DNA of 36,788 nucleotides from an uncultured Eubacteriales bacterium (GTDB lineage Bacteria > Bacillota > Clostridia > Christensenellales > Borkfalkiaceae): contig CATJZR010000035.1 in assembly GCA_949745625.1 (NCBI GenBank), forward strand, positions 1 to 36,788, in the 5' to 3' direction. Within the stretch, counting starts at the first letter, position 1; the number at the start of each line of letters is the position of its first letter. Of this stretch, positions 27,539 through 36,788 are shown piece after piece. Under the pieces are notes generated by a model, which worked only from the letters and a program-made list of their open reading frames with translations, made no database searches and was not told where the DNA came from. The position numbers and the translations under genes are program-made.

Positions 27539-27567
27539 GCCGCAGTAATTGCGGCTGATTTTGGTTT
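27539..27567 (+). terminator. Weak hairpin terminator between prs and pth
   Basis: GCCGCA-gtaat-TGCGGC followed by TGATTTTGGTTTT. Confidence 0.5.
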
Positions 27568-27574
27568 TGGAAAT

Positions 27575-28150
27575 ATGAAAATTATTGTAGGACTCGGCAA
27601 TCCCGAGGAAAAATATTTAAAGACCTTTCACAATATGGGTTATATAGCCGTCGGTGACGTTGCTTCAAAGCTTAACGTCAAGTTTAAAAAAAAGGAATGC
27701 GAGGCATTCACCGCAGAGGCTAATGTCAACGGTGAAAAGGTCATTCTTGCCAGACCCGTTACTTATATGAACAACAGCGGAAGGGCGGTTAAACAGCTTT
27801 TGGCAAAATATCGCGCGTCCGTTTCCGATTTGATAGTGTTGTACGACGATTATGACATCGCCAAGGGCGGGCTCAGAATTCGTCCATCGGGAAGCGCCGG
27901 CACGCACAACGGTATGCGTTCAATCATTGCGGAAATCGGCACTTCGGATTTTACGCGTATCCGCATAGGCATACGTGACAGCGAAATAAATATCCCCATT
28001 ATCAACTATGTTCTTGCCGAAGTAAGGCGCGATGATTACGAGCTTTTTATTTCCGTATGCGGCAGGGCTGCGGACGCGGCTATCGCCATAGCCTGTGGCA
28101 ATCCTGTGGAAAAGGTAATGACAGAATACAATTTAAACGTAAAGGATTAA
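27575..28150 (+). CDS. pth: Peptidyl-tRNA hydrolase
   Basis: IVGLGNPEEKYLKTFHNMGY, PVTYMNNSGRAV, LIVLYDDYDIAKGGLRIRPSGSAGTHNGMRSI. Confidence 0.97.
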   Translation: MKIIVGLGNPEEKYLKTFHNMGYIAVGDVASKLNVKFKKKECEAFTAEANVNGEKVILARPVTYMNNSGRAVKQLLAKYRASVSDLIVLYDDYDIAKGGLRIRPSGSAGTHNGMRSIIAEIGTSDFTRIRIGIRDSEINIPIINYVLAEVRRDDYELFISVCGRAADAAIAIACGNPVEKVMTEYNLNVKD

Positions 28151-28151
28151 A

Positions 28152-31100
28152 TTGAACGCAAACTTTTTTACTTACAAAAGTATGGGGACGGAATATACCG
28201 CCCTGCAAAACGACATCCGCCTCGGCACGCCGACGGCGGTTTTCGGCGTTTCGGACGCTCATAAATATTTAATAGCGTCGCTTGCCGAACGCAAAACTCT
28301 CTATATAACGGCGGACAGCGTGCTTGCAAACAAAGCGTACGCGTCTATCAGCGCGCTTTCGGGTAAAAGATGCGTGCTTTTACCGGCGAAAGACGAGGTA
28401 GTCCTTTATAAGGACGCGCTTTCGAAGGACGCCCTTTTTAAAAGACTTACCGCTATAGCTGAAATTATAAACGGTGCGGAAATAGTAATTTGCAATATCG
28501 AGGCTGCGATGCAACTGTTTCCTTCGCATCTTCCCTGTCTTGAATTTTGCGTGGGTAACGAATACGACTATCAATCTATTCCGCAAAAGCTTGTTGAAAT
28601 GGGCTATACCCGCATGTATTCCGCAGAGAGCAAGGGTGCATTTGCGGTGCGCGGTGATATACTCGATATTTATCCGGTAAACAGCGAAGAGCCGATAAGG
28701 ATAGACTTTTTCGGCGATACCGTCGAAAAAATCCGCCCTTACGACGCGGTTAGCGGCGAGCGGCTTAAAGAGCTTGAACGCATTACTTTGGTTGGCGCAA
28801 CCGATGCAGTGTTTACTTCCGCAGACGTTGAGACTGTTAAAAACGCTTTGCGCGAAGGTACAAAGAAATGTGCCGACTCCGCTGCATACAATAGAGCGTG
28901 CACTATAGCGGACGACGTGAACATGAAATTCGAGTCGGGCATTCCGTTTGCGGGCGTATCTTTCGTAATGCCGCTTTTAGCGGGAACCTGCACGCTGTTC
29001 GACTTGCTTGGTGATGATACGCAGGTAATATTCGATGAGTGCAAGCTTATAAACGATATAATGAACGGCTTATATAAAGAGCACACCGAACGCGTGCGCG
29101 AGCTTAAAAGGGGAGGAGAGGCTTTCGATTTTTCGCTTGACCAGCTAATGGCGCCACAGACTTTGTCGGAAGAGTTTAAAAAATACCGTACTTTGGCTTT
29201 ACAGACATTTACTACAAGCACGCAGTTTTTTCAGCCGCTAAAGACTTATAATTTCAAATCCGCGCCTTCACCGTCATATCTTAACTCGGTTCCGCAACTT
29301 ATCGTCGATTTGAAGCACTGGCTTTCGAACGGCTACAGGGTGCTGATTTTTACGGGTAATTTGCAGCGTTCGGACAAGCTGTCCGAAATGCTTTCTGAAG
29401 AATATTTACCGCTTTATCCCGTTCCCGACAGGCTGGAAGCGCTTCACGGCGTTGCAGTAACATCGGAGGAAATGCCGCACGGCTTTATTATTCACGAAAG
29501 CAAATTGGTCGTTATCGGCGACGGTGATTTATACACCAAACCGGTGGCGAAGCGCATCCGAAAGAAGCGCGGCGATATGTTTACCGCGCCCGAGATAGGC
29601 GATTACGCGGTTCACGAAAAACACGGTGTCGGTAGAATTACGGGCACGAAAAAAATAGAAACTACAGATGGAATTAAGGAATACGTCGCTATCGAGTACA
29701 AGGGCGGCGACATTCTTTACGTTCCCGTCGAGCAGATGGACGTTCTGTCCAAATATATCGGCGACGGCAATCCGACACTTTCCAAAATCGGCGGCGCGGA
29801 TTTCGATAGGGTGGTTGAACGAGTAAAAAAATCCATTCGCGCACTTGCGTTCGATTTAAAAAAACTTTATGCCGAGCGCGGCGAGAAAAGAGGATTTCGT
29901 TTTCCCGAGCATGCGGCAATGATGCGCGAATTCGAGGATGCGTTTCCTTATGATGAAACCTACGACCAGCTGGCGTCAATAGAAGAGATAAAGGCTGATA
30001 TGTGTTCGGATAAGGTTATGGACAGATTGCTCGTTGGCGACGTAGGCTTCGGTAAAACAGAGGTTGCACTAAGGGCGGTGTATCAGTGTATACTCGGTGG
30101 CAAGCAGGCGGCGCTTATGTGTCCGGGGACCGTACTTTCGGAGCAGCATTTCAATACCGCAATCGAGCGCTTTGCCGACTTCGGTGTTTGTGTTGAAAAG
30201 CTTAACCGCTTCAAAACGCCCAAGCAGCAGGCGGAAACGCTCAAACTCCTTGCGAACGGCGATATCGATTTTATTATCGGCACGCACAGACTGCTTTCCG
30301 AGGACGTGAAGTTTTACGATTTGGGACTTTTGGTTCTCGACGAGGAGCAGCGTTTCGGAGTAGAGCATAAGGAAAAAATCAAACACATCAAAAACGACGT
30401 CGACTGTCTTACGATGACAGCAACGCCGATACCGCGTACGCTGCACATGTCGCTTGCCGGTATAAGGGATATAAGCACTATAAGCACGCCCCCGCAGAAG
30501 CGCCTGCCTGTGCAGACCTACGTCGTGGAGGAAACGGAAACGCTTATCCGCGATGCGTGCATTAAAGAGTTGTCGCGCGGAGGGCAGGTGTTTATTCTCT
30601 ATAACAGAGTGGAAACGATTTCATCTTTTGCCGGAAGAATTGCCGAAATTATTCCCGAAGGAAATGTTTGCTACGCTCACGGCAGAATGGATAGAGATGC
30701 GCTTGAAAACAGCGTATTCTCATTCTACCGAGGTGATAAAAATATTTTAGTAACGACAACTATTATCGAAAACGGCATAGACCTTCCGAATGCAAACACC
30801 ATAATTATAATAGACGCGGACAGGCTAGGTATTTCCCAACTGTATCAGCTGCGCGGGCGCGTGGGAAGGGGTAGTCGCCTTGCAAACGCGTATTTTATGT
30901 TCAAGCCGCAGAAGGTGCTTACTTCGGATGCTGCCGAACGGCTTAAAGCTATTATGCAGTTTACCGAACTTGGTTCTGGCTTCAAGCTTGCAATGCGTGA
31001 CCTTGAAATCCGAGGTGCGGGCAACGTCCTCGGTGCAGAACAGCACGGACACATGGATAAAGTAGGTTATGAGTTGTATTCAAAGCTTTTAAAAGAGGAG

Positions 31101-31565
31101 CTTACGGGCGAAAGCCAGTTTACTGCAGAGCTCGATATAAAGGCTACGGCGTACATACCGGAAGCGTATATCGAGTCGAGCGCAGGAAGAATGGATTGTT
31201 ATAAACAGATTGCCGAAATCCGCACTGTCGAGGACTATAAAAGAGTTTGTCTGTCAATTGAGGATAATTACGGCTCAATGCCCGACGAGGTACTAAATCT
31301 TATGATTATAGCGGTTTTGAAGTCGCTTGCGGCTAAGTTCAACGTCAAAAAAATAGGTGTCGACGGTAACGAGGGGTCGTTGGAGCTTCCGTCAATCAAT
31401 TCGCTCAAAAACGCAGGACTTAAAGCGGCGCTTGACAAATATTCTGACAGAACCTCGCTTTCTATGGCGAAAGCGCCGTCGGTTATATTCCGCCCCCATG
31501 CAAATCCCGCAAAAACGATGCTTGATATGACAAAATTTTTAAAATTTGCTTTAAGTTTTGTTTAA
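28152..31565 (+). CDS. mfd: Transcription-repair coupling factor Mfd (TTG start)
   Basis: DYAVHEKHGVGRI, VERVKKSIRALAFDLKKLYAER, LLVGDVGFGKTEVALRA, DEEQRFGVEHKE, QLRGRVGRG. Confidence 0.97.
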   Translation: MNANFFTYKSMGTEYTALQNDIRLGTPTAVFGVSDAHKYLIASLAERKTLYITADSVLANKAYASISALSGKRCVLLPAKDEVVLYKDALSKDALFKRLTAIAEIINGAEIVICNIEAAMQLFPSHLPCLEFCVGNEYDYQSIPQKLVEMGYTRMYSAESKGAFAVRGDILDIYPVNSEEPIRIDFFGDTVEKIRPYDAVSGERLKELERITLVGATDAVFTSADVETVKNALREGTKKCADSAAYNRACTIADDVNMKFESGIPFAGVSFVMPLLAGTCTLFDLLGDDTQVIFDECKLINDIMNGLYKEHTERVRELKRGGEAFDFSLDQLMAPQTLSEEFKKYRTLALQTFTTSTQFFQPLKTYNFKSAPSPSYLNSVPQLIVDLKHWLSNGYRVLIFTGNLQRSDKLSEMLSEEYLPLYPVPDRLEALHGVAVTSEEMPHGFIIHESKLVVIGDGDLYTKPVAKRIRKKRGDMFTAPEIGDYAVHEKHGVGRITGTKKIETTDGIKEYVAIEYKGGDILYVPVEQMDVLSKYIGDGNPTLSKIGGADFDRVVERVKKSIRALAFDLKKLYAERGEKRGFRFPEHAAMMREFEDAFPYDETYDQLASIEEIKADMCSDKVMDRLLVGDVGFGKTEVALRAVYQCILGGKQAALMCPGTVLSEQHFNTAIERFADFGVCVEKLNRFKTPKQQAETLKLLANGDIDFIIGTHRLLSEDVKFYDLGLLVLDEEQRFGVEHKEKIKHIKNDVDCLTMTATPIPRTLHMSLAGIRDISTISTPPQKRLPVQTYVVEETETLIRDACIKELSRGGQVFILYNRVETISSFAGRIAEIIPEGNVCYAHGRMDRDALENSVFSFYRGDKNILVTTTIIENGIDLPNANTIIIIDADRLGISQLYQLRGRVGRGSRLANAYFMFKPQKVLTSDAAERLKAIMQFTELGSGFKLAMRDLEIRGAGNVLGAEQHGHMDKVGYELYSKLLKEELTGESQFTAELDIKATAYIPEAYIESSAGRMDCYKQIAEIRTVEDYKRVCLSIEDNYGSMPDEVLNLMIIAVLKSLAAKFNVKKIGVDGNEGSLELPSINSLKNAGLKAALDKYSDRTSLSMAKAPSVIFRPHANPAKTMLDMTKFLKFALSFV

Positions 31566-31581
31566 ATTAATGCAAAATGAT

Positions 31582-31610
31582 TTGCTTAAATTTTTTAGAT
31601 ATTATATAAT
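31582..31610 (+). promoter_or_regulatory. Sigma-A type promoter for lipoprotein gene
   Basis: TTGCTT - 17 nt - TATAAT. Confidence 0.7.
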
Positions 31611-31676
31611 TATCATTGATATTTTATATTAGGGTAATTGCGTTCGATTATTCTAACCTGACGGCAGGAGAACTTT

Positions 31677-33800
31677 ATGAAGAAAAAAACGATTGCGGCT
31701 ATTGCATTAACTTCGTGTCTGGCGCTTAGCGCTACGTTCACGGGTTGTTCGCTTGTTTCTACAAACAATAAGCTAGATATGGAACAGGTTATTGCACACG
31801 TCGATATTTCAAAATCCGACAAATTTGATACCGCCGAGCTTGAAATTTATAAAAGCGCGGTATCGTCGTCGCAGATAATAAAGAGGGAGCTTATTTCTTA
31901 CTTCCTCAACGTCGGTTATTCGTATATACAGAATGGTTCGACTTACGAAGAGACCTTCAATATGCTTATCGACGCGCTCGTCGACAATGCTGTGCTCGTC
32001 CAGTATTCCACGGTTGAGTTGCTAAAAGCAAATACTTCGGTTCTTTCCGATTTTACGAGTGAAACCGACGAAGCTAAAAAGTATGAGTTGCTACTTGATA
32101 ATCAAGAGATAAACCTTGCCACGTATAAGCTGTATTCTTCAATCAATTCGGCTATAGACAATTTTGAAAAGGATGTTATAGAAGAAGAGGACGGATACAA
32201 GGGAACTGCAACCAGAACTACTCCGACCAATCTAAATACCGAGCAGGATGATTATTATCCTTCTAAAACGGTTGACGGCAAAGAGGTCCTTGATTACGGT
32301 ATATATACGGGTTACGGCGATTACACTCTTGCAAACAGCGGCGCCTATCAGGACGACGCTTTGGATGGAACAACCCGTTCGACACGTATTAAGGCTTACA
32401 ACAGCTTTTTGAATAATCTGCGCCGCAACAACCTAGTTGACGGCGAAGCCGAAGCGGAAAATCTTACCGATATTCTTAAGCTCAATTATATACAGGTAGA
32501 ATATGTTTCGCAGCTTGAATCGCGCATTATCAATAAATATTACGATATTTACGAGGAAGAGCAGGAAGATAAGCTGCTTACTGATAATTATATAGAAAAC
32601 GTGTATAACGAAGTTTTGGCTTCGCAAACCGAAAATTACAGCAAGTCGGTTTCTTCGTTCGACAGCGCAATGAGCAGTATGTCGTCAAGCTCGTTTATCC
32701 TTTACTCGCCCGAAACGGACGACAGCGATTGGAATATCGAGTATGGCGAGAAGTTTGCGAAATTCGGTTTTATTTACAATATACTTCTGCCGTTCAGCTC
32801 GCGTCAGAGCATCCAGCTTAACGCGCTGAAAAGTATTCAGTCTGCCGACGGCGACGACAATTACTATTTTGCCGAGAGAAACAAGCTTTTAAAGAGCATT
32901 AAAACCGAGGACCAGCGTTCTGCTTGGTTCAACGGAGAAGAGGATTACAGCTTTAAGCCCGAAGAGGGTTTCGAGTATTACAGCGGCGGTAAAGATTATC
33001 GTAGCTATTTGTTCTTCGAGGATAATCTTACAGACAGTGAAGAGGGCGGAAGATACAAAAAGCTTCAAGCTTACGATGGCAGATATTCATATAACGGCCG
33101 CGTAATAGAAAACGAGGACGAAAGCTATACGCTTATTCCGAATAAGCTCGACATAGACGGTATGCTCAATGAATTTTCGGATTACGTTAATTATGTCGTC
33201 GGTTCTGACGTGGTCGAATATAAGAAGACTTCCGGCTATTACGACATTGAAAAGTTCGGCAAGATTGATAACGAGGACGAAATAGACTATTCCAAATTCA
33301 TTTACGCGGAAGGCAAGGTTAAGTTCGATTTTGATAATAAAAATCTTATGAAACCCGATTCTGAACAGTATAAGGCAATGAGTGCGGTTAACGAGCTTCA
33401 GTTTGCCTATACTACCGACACCAGCGTTCTTTCTAACTATATCGGTTATTCGGTTACAGCGTACGATACCAGTTATATCAAGGAATTCGAATATGCGGCA
33501 AAGAAGGCTGTCGGTGACGGCGTAGGCTCGTTCTCGGTTTGCGCAGGCGACTACGGCTGGCATCTGATTTACGTTACAAATGTATTCGATGCTGGCGAGA
33601 CCTACAAAAATCTTGACTGGGTCAACAACGTCAAGGTTGAGGGAACCTTTGAAAATCTGTTCTTTGAATGGATAAAGGGCAACGACCTTTCGGATATAAG
33701 CACTACACAGAGAACGAAAATTCTTAACGACTTTAATAAAGATACTACCGTTACAAAATATCAGAAAAGGTATCAAGACTTGCTTGATTTAGATAAATAA
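31677..33800 (+). CDS. Large PrsA/SurA-like lipoprotein (divergent foldase-type)
   Basis: Signal peptide and lipobox (LSATFTGCS); GSTYEETFNMLIDALVDNAVLVQY resembles SurA-N; C-terminal AGDYGWHLIYVTNVF resembles the parvulin end; follows mfd as PrsA-like genes often do in Firmicutes. Confidence 0.6.
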   Translation: MKKKTIAAIALTSCLALSATFTGCSLVSTNNKLDMEQVIAHVDISKSDKFDTAELEIYKSAVSSSQIIKRELISYFLNVGYSYIQNGSTYEETFNMLIDALVDNAVLVQYSTVELLKANTSVLSDFTSETDEAKKYELLLDNQEINLATYKLYSSINSAIDNFEKDVIEEEDGYKGTATRTTPTNLNTEQDDYYPSKTVDGKEVLDYGIYTGYGDYTLANSGAYQDDALDGTTRSTRIKAYNSFLNNLRRNNLVDGEAEAENLTDILKLNYIQVEYVSQLESRIINKYYDIYEEEQEDKLLTDNYIENVYNEVLASQTENYSKSVSSFDSAMSSMSSSSFILYSPETDDSDWNIEYGEKFAKFGFIYNILLPFSSRQSIQLNALKSIQSADGDDNYYFAERNKLLKSIKTEDQRSAWFNGEEDYSFKPEEGFEYYSGGKDYRSYLFFEDNLTDSEEGGRYKKLQAYDGRYSYNGRVIENEDESYTLIPNKLDIDGMLNEFSDYVNYVVGSDVVEYKKTSGYYDIEKFGKIDNEDEIDYSKFIYAEGKVKFDFDNKNLMKPDSEQYKAMSAVNELQFAYTTDTSVLSNYIGYSVTAYDTSYIKEFEYAAKKAVGDGVGSFSVCAGDYGWHLIYVTNVFDAGETYKNLDWVNNVKVEGTFENLFFEWIKGNDLSDISTTQRTKILNDFNKDTTVTKYQKRYQDLLDLDK

Positions 33801-34612
33801 TGGAAATCTGGCAGGCTATAGTATTAGGTCTTACTCAAGGATTAACCGAATTTCTGCCAGTATCGTCAAGCGGACATTTGGCGTTTATGATGCGAGTGTT
33901 CGGAATACAGCAGGGTGGATTGTTCTTTTCGATAATTTTGCATCTCGGAACATTGGTTGCCGTGTGCGTGGTGTATTACAGGGATATAATCGCGCTTTTT
34001 AAAAAGCCGTTTAAAACCTTGGGTTTTTTGGTAATCGCTTCGATACCCGCTGCGATAGTCGGCTTTTTACTCGAAGACGTGATAGACGAGCATTTGCTCG
34101 GCTCGGCTCATTTGGGAATAATACTCGCCGTATTCTTTACCGTAACGGCGTCTGTATTGTTTGTAACCGAAATTTTTGCAAAAAGGCGTCAAAACGAGCT
34201 TCCGCTTTGTTGGCGTACTATAATCCCTATGGGCGTTGCACAGGCAGTTGCGGTGCTTCCCGGAATTTCAAGAAGCGGTTCGACGATATGCGCCGGTACG
34301 TTTGCGGGCGGAAAAAGCGAAGAGGTTGCGAAATTTTCGTTCTTAATGAGTATCCCCGTAATTTTGGGCAGCTTCGTCGTATCGCTTGCCAAGGGACTTT
34401 ATAAAGGCGAAATACAAGCCGACTTTGCCGCAAACGGCTCTGTATACGGTTGGTGCATAGCTCTCGGTTTTATAATTTCCGCGATTTCGGGTCTTGTTGC
34501 AATAAAAGTTATGCTTAAAGTAATTCAAAAGGCTAATTATAAGTGGTTCAGCTTATATCTCGTGCTTTTGGCAATAGTGTGCATAATTTTATATTGCTGC
34601 AATAGTTTTTAA
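33800..34612 (+). CDS. uppP: Undecaprenyl-diphosphate phosphatase UppP/BacA
   Basis: QAIVLGLTQGLTEFLPVSSSGHL, PGISRSGSTICAGTFAG. Confidence 0.96.
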   Translation: MEIWQAIVLGLTQGLTEFLPVSSSGHLAFMMRVFGIQQGGLFFSIILHLGTLVAVCVVYYRDIIALFKKPFKTLGFLVIASIPAAIVGFLLEDVIDEHLLGSAHLGIILAVFFTVTASVLFVTEIFAKRRQNELPLCWRTIIPMGVAQAVAVLPGISRSGSTICAGTFAGGKSEEVAKFSFLMSIPVILGSFVVSLAKGLYKGEIQADFAANGSVYGWCIALGFIISAISGLVAIKVMLKVIQKANYKWFSLYLVLLAIVCIILYCCNSF

Positions 34613-34619
34613 AATACTT

Positions 34620-34649
34620 AAAAGAACGGTAAATAAACCGTTCTTTTTA
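34620..34649 (+). terminator. Rho-independent terminator after uppP
   Basis: AAAAGAACGG-taaataaa-CCGTTCTTTTT. Confidence 0.85.
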
Positions 34650-34650
34650 C

Positions 34651-34681
34651 TTGACAAATATTTTAGGGGGGGGGGTATAAT
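34651..34681 (+). promoter_or_regulatory. Sigma-A promoter of natAB-like operon with a G10 tract in the spacer
   Basis: TTGACA (34651-34656) - 19 nt including G10 (34666-34675) - TATAAT (34676-34681). Confidence 0.82.
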
Positions 34682-34711
34682 TAAATGGAAAATTCTAAGG
34701 ACGGAGTACAA

Positions 34712-35488
34712 ATGGAAGAAATTTTGAAGGTAGAAAACTTAACTAAGACATTCAAGCTTTCAAAAAAACAGCAAAAGCTTGAGCGTACGCAGACCAAAGT
34801 CAAGGTGGCTGTGGATAAGCTGTCTTTTACGGCTTATAAGGGTGAAATATTCGGTTTGCTCGGTCCGAACGGCGCGGGCAAGACGACTACGCTCAGAATG
34901 TTGGCTACGCTTATTAAGCCGGACAGCGGAGACGCGTTTATTGACGGCAAAAGTATAATCACGCAGGAGGATGAGGTTCGCCGCAAAATCGGATTTTTGA
35001 CCAGCGAATTAAAGCTGGAAGATTTTTTCACGCCGAACTATCTTTTTAACTTTTTCGGCGAGCTTTACGGAATGGAAAAATCAGTGATAGCCGAGCGAAG
35101 AAAACAGCTTTTTGAAAGGTTTGGCATCGATAAGTTTGCGGAAGTGAAATTTTCAAGCCTTTCAACTGGTATGAAGCAAAAGGTTTCGCTTGTGGTATCT
35201 ATCGTTCACGACCCCGAGTTTATCATTTTCGACGAGCCGACTAACGGACTTGACGTGCTTACGGCGAAGGTGGTAACGGATTTTTTAACCGAACTGAAAA
35301 GTGACGGAAAAACGATAATTCTTTCAACTCATATTTTCAGCCTGATAGAAAAGCTTTGCGATAGAGTCGGTATAATAATAAACGGCAAACTTGCAAAAAT
35401 AGACACGCTTGAAAATCTGACAAAGCAGAGCAGTCTTGAAGATACCTTTTTCGGCATTTACAAAGAGGTTGCGGGGGACATATTATGA
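34712..35488 (+). CDS. ABC transporter ATP-binding protein, NatA-like
   Basis: Walker A GPNGAGKTT, signature LSTGMKQKVSL, Walker B FIIFDEPTNGLD. ATG 34712 preferred over 34685 because it has an AAGGACGGAG Shine-Dalgarno and lies downstream of the predicted TSS. Confidence 0.92.
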   Translation: MEEILKVENLTKTFKLSKKQQKLERTQTKVKVAVDKLSFTAYKGEIFGLLGPNGAGKTTTLRMLATLIKPDSGDAFIDGKSIITQEDEVRRKIGFLTSELKLEDFFTPNYLFNFFGELYGMEKSVIAERRKQLFERFGIDKFAEVKFSSLSTGMKQKVSLVVSIVHDPEFIIFDEPTNGLDVLTAKVVTDFLTELKSDGKTIILSTHIFSLIEKLCDRVGIIINGKLAKIDTLENLTKQSSLEDTFFGIYKEVAGDIL

Positions 35489-36621
35489 GAAACGTAATAG
35501 CGGTTTTAAAAAAGGAATTTGCCCGTTTCTTTAAGGACAGAAGAATGGTAATGTCCATTTTCTTGCCAGGAATAATGATTTTTTTGGTATATACCGTAAT
35601 GGGCACGGTAATGGCGGAGGTCAACAAGCCTGACGAAAATTATAAATATACGACCTACGTTGAAAATATCCCGCAAGATTCGGCACTGGCTGCGGTGCTG
35701 AACGCGACGCTTGATTTTAAGGAATACGAATCGGCGGATAAGGCTAAGCAGGCGGTTGCCGATGGCGAGCTGGACCTTGCCATTATATTTCCCGTAAACT
35801 TTAACGAAAACGCTGACGGCGAAGCAGTGCCGAACGTGAGCGTTTATTACAATTTGGCGAACGACAATTCTTCAAACGGTTTCACGATTGTAAGCAGTAT
35901 ATTCGAAGAATTTAAAAAGCCGTCGTTTACGGTCAATAACGGCGAAAACGGCAACCTTGCCGAGGACCGCGCGACCGTAGGCAAAATTCTTTCTATGATT
36001 ATGCCCATGCTGATGTTTTCGCTTTTGGCGTCGGGCTGTATAGCGTTTGCGCCCGAATCGATTGCGGGCGAGAAGGAGCGCGGTACTCTTTCAACCGTAC
36101 TGATTACACCCATAAAGCGGTGGCAGCTTGCCTTCGGCAAAATAATCAGTCTTGCGTGTTTTGCTACTTTAAGCGGACTTTCTAGCTTTATAGGCTTGAT
36201 TTTATCGCTTCCTAAATTTATGAACGGAATAGTTTCGGGCGATACCATGATGTACTATTCGGTGGGCGATTATTTTATGCTGTTTGCCCTTATAATCTCG
36301 GTAGTTCTCGTAATAATTTCCGCGTTTTCGATAGTGTCGGCATTTGCAAAGACTGTAAAGGAGGCAAACTCGCTGATTGCGCCGCTTATGATTGTTATTA
36401 TATTAATGGGTGTCTTTTCGATGTTTACGGCTACTCCTGCGCTCGGAATGTATGCAATACCGTTGCTCGGCAGCGGACTGGCGTTCTCGTCGATAATGAC
36501 GTTTACGGTTTCACCGCTTGGCTTTGCACTGTCTGTTATTTCTAATTTGGCGGTGGCGGCGGTGCTTATCGTACTTTTAAGCTTTATGTTCAAAAGCGAG
36601 CGTATAATGTTCAACAGATAA
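35485..36621 (+). CDS. ABC-2 type transporter permease, NatB-like
   Basis: KKEFARFFKDRRMVMSIFLPGIMIFLVYT...; ESIAGEKERGTLSTVLITPIKR motif typical of NatB; overlaps the ATPase stop. Confidence 0.9.
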   Translation: MRNVIAVLKKEFARFFKDRRMVMSIFLPGIMIFLVYTVMGTVMAEVNKPDENYKYTTYVENIPQDSALAAVLNATLDFKEYESADKAKQAVADGELDLAIIFPVNFNENADGEAVPNVSVYYNLANDNSSNGFTIVSSIFEEFKKPSFTVNNGENGNLAEDRATVGKILSMIMPMLMFSLLASGCIAFAPESIAGEKERGTLSTVLITPIKRWQLAFGKIISLACFATLSGLSSFIGLILSLPKFMNGIVSGDTMMYYSVGDYFMLFALIISVVLVIISAFSIVSAFAKTVKEANSLIAPLMIVIILMGVFSMFTATPALGMYAIPLLGSGLAFSSIMTFTVSPLGFALSVISNLAVAAVLIVLLSFMFKSERIMFNR

Positions 36622-36657
36622 AAAATTAACCGTCCGATAATCGGACGGTTATTTTTT
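36621..36657. terminator. Bidirectional terminator between convergent natB-like gene and SRP RNA
   Basis: AAAAATTAACCGTCCGA-taa-TCGGACGGTTATTTTTT; T tract on both strands. Confidence 0.85.
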
Positions 36658-36659
36658 AA

Positions 36660-36788
36660 TAAGCTGTGCAGTCTTTTTTGCCGCAATATGCCGAAGCGTA
36701 AACTTTACAGGTGGCTACTTCAAAGCTACCTTATGGCACACCGAATTAGCTGTTTAGTGCTGCTATATCCCTATCCTGACACGGTTCG
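36660..36788 (-). ncRNA. ffs: Signal recognition particle RNA, 3' part (5' part beyond window)
   Basis: Minus strand CGAACCGTGTCAGGATAGGGATATAGCAGCACTAAACAGC: GUCAGG/AGCAGC symmetric loop with GNRA tetraloop (GGGA); ~120 nt continue 3', as in the long Gram-positive form. 3' end is approximate. Confidence 0.85.

Noticed and set aside
27686-27693. A8 homopolymer in pth coding sequence
   Set aside because: Encodes ordinary Lys codons in an essential gene, reading frame intact; A-runs of this length are common.
33087-33776. 229-aa minus-strand ORF opposite the large lipoprotein
   Set aside because: Antisense shadow of a coding gene with no family resemblance.
34685-34711. ORF-track start for the NatA-like ATPase at 34685
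   Set aside because: This ATG is only 3 nt after the -10 and upstream of the expected TSS; ATG 34712 has a good Shine-Dalgarno.
1-36788. CRISPR arrays, tRNA or rRNA genes, prophage or defence-system genes
   Set aside because: None recognised on reading both strands; tRNA detection by eye is limited and a tRNAscan-SE run would be needed to exclude them.

Overview
The window is a 36.8-kb, gene-dense, mostly housekeeping segment from a spore-forming Clostridia-like (Firmicutes) chromosome. No database search was possible; family names come from reading the translations. Gene order: ecfT (5'-truncated by the window edge), truA, a Q/N-rich-tailed membrane protein, mnmE, holA, cdaA plus a 35-aa cdaR/ybbR-like micro-ORF, lysC, a small membrane protein, thyA, folA, a TVP38/VTT protein, a ZIP transporter, an SDR followed by spoVAC-spoVAD-spoVAE-yunB, a hybrid histidine kinase with a solute-binding lipoprotein, an AT-rich accessory gene, a ~180-bp IS3-type remnant, pheT/pheS (minus strand, T-box leader), two-subunit fumarase (minus strand), a CPBP protease, rlmH, an M14 peptidase, tadA, prs, pth, mfd, a large PrsA/SurA-like lipoprotein, uppP, a NatAB-like ABC exporter, and the 3' part of an SRP RNA (minus strand) at the right edge. 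Main points for follow-up: (1) a G10 homopolymer inside the -35/-10 spacer of the natAB promoter (candidate phase variation); (2) a consensus sigma-G promoter in front of an SDR gene that heads the spoVA cluster; (3) several genes whose start codon lies 5-7 nt after a -10 element with no Shine-Dalgarno (leaderless transcripts, including mnmE, holA, the CPBP gene, SDR and yunB); (4) an intact 35-aa signal-anchor micro-ORF where full-length cdaR is expected; (5) an internally deleted IS3-like element beside an AT-rich orphan gene; (6) a hybrid kinase coupled to an SBP without a permease.
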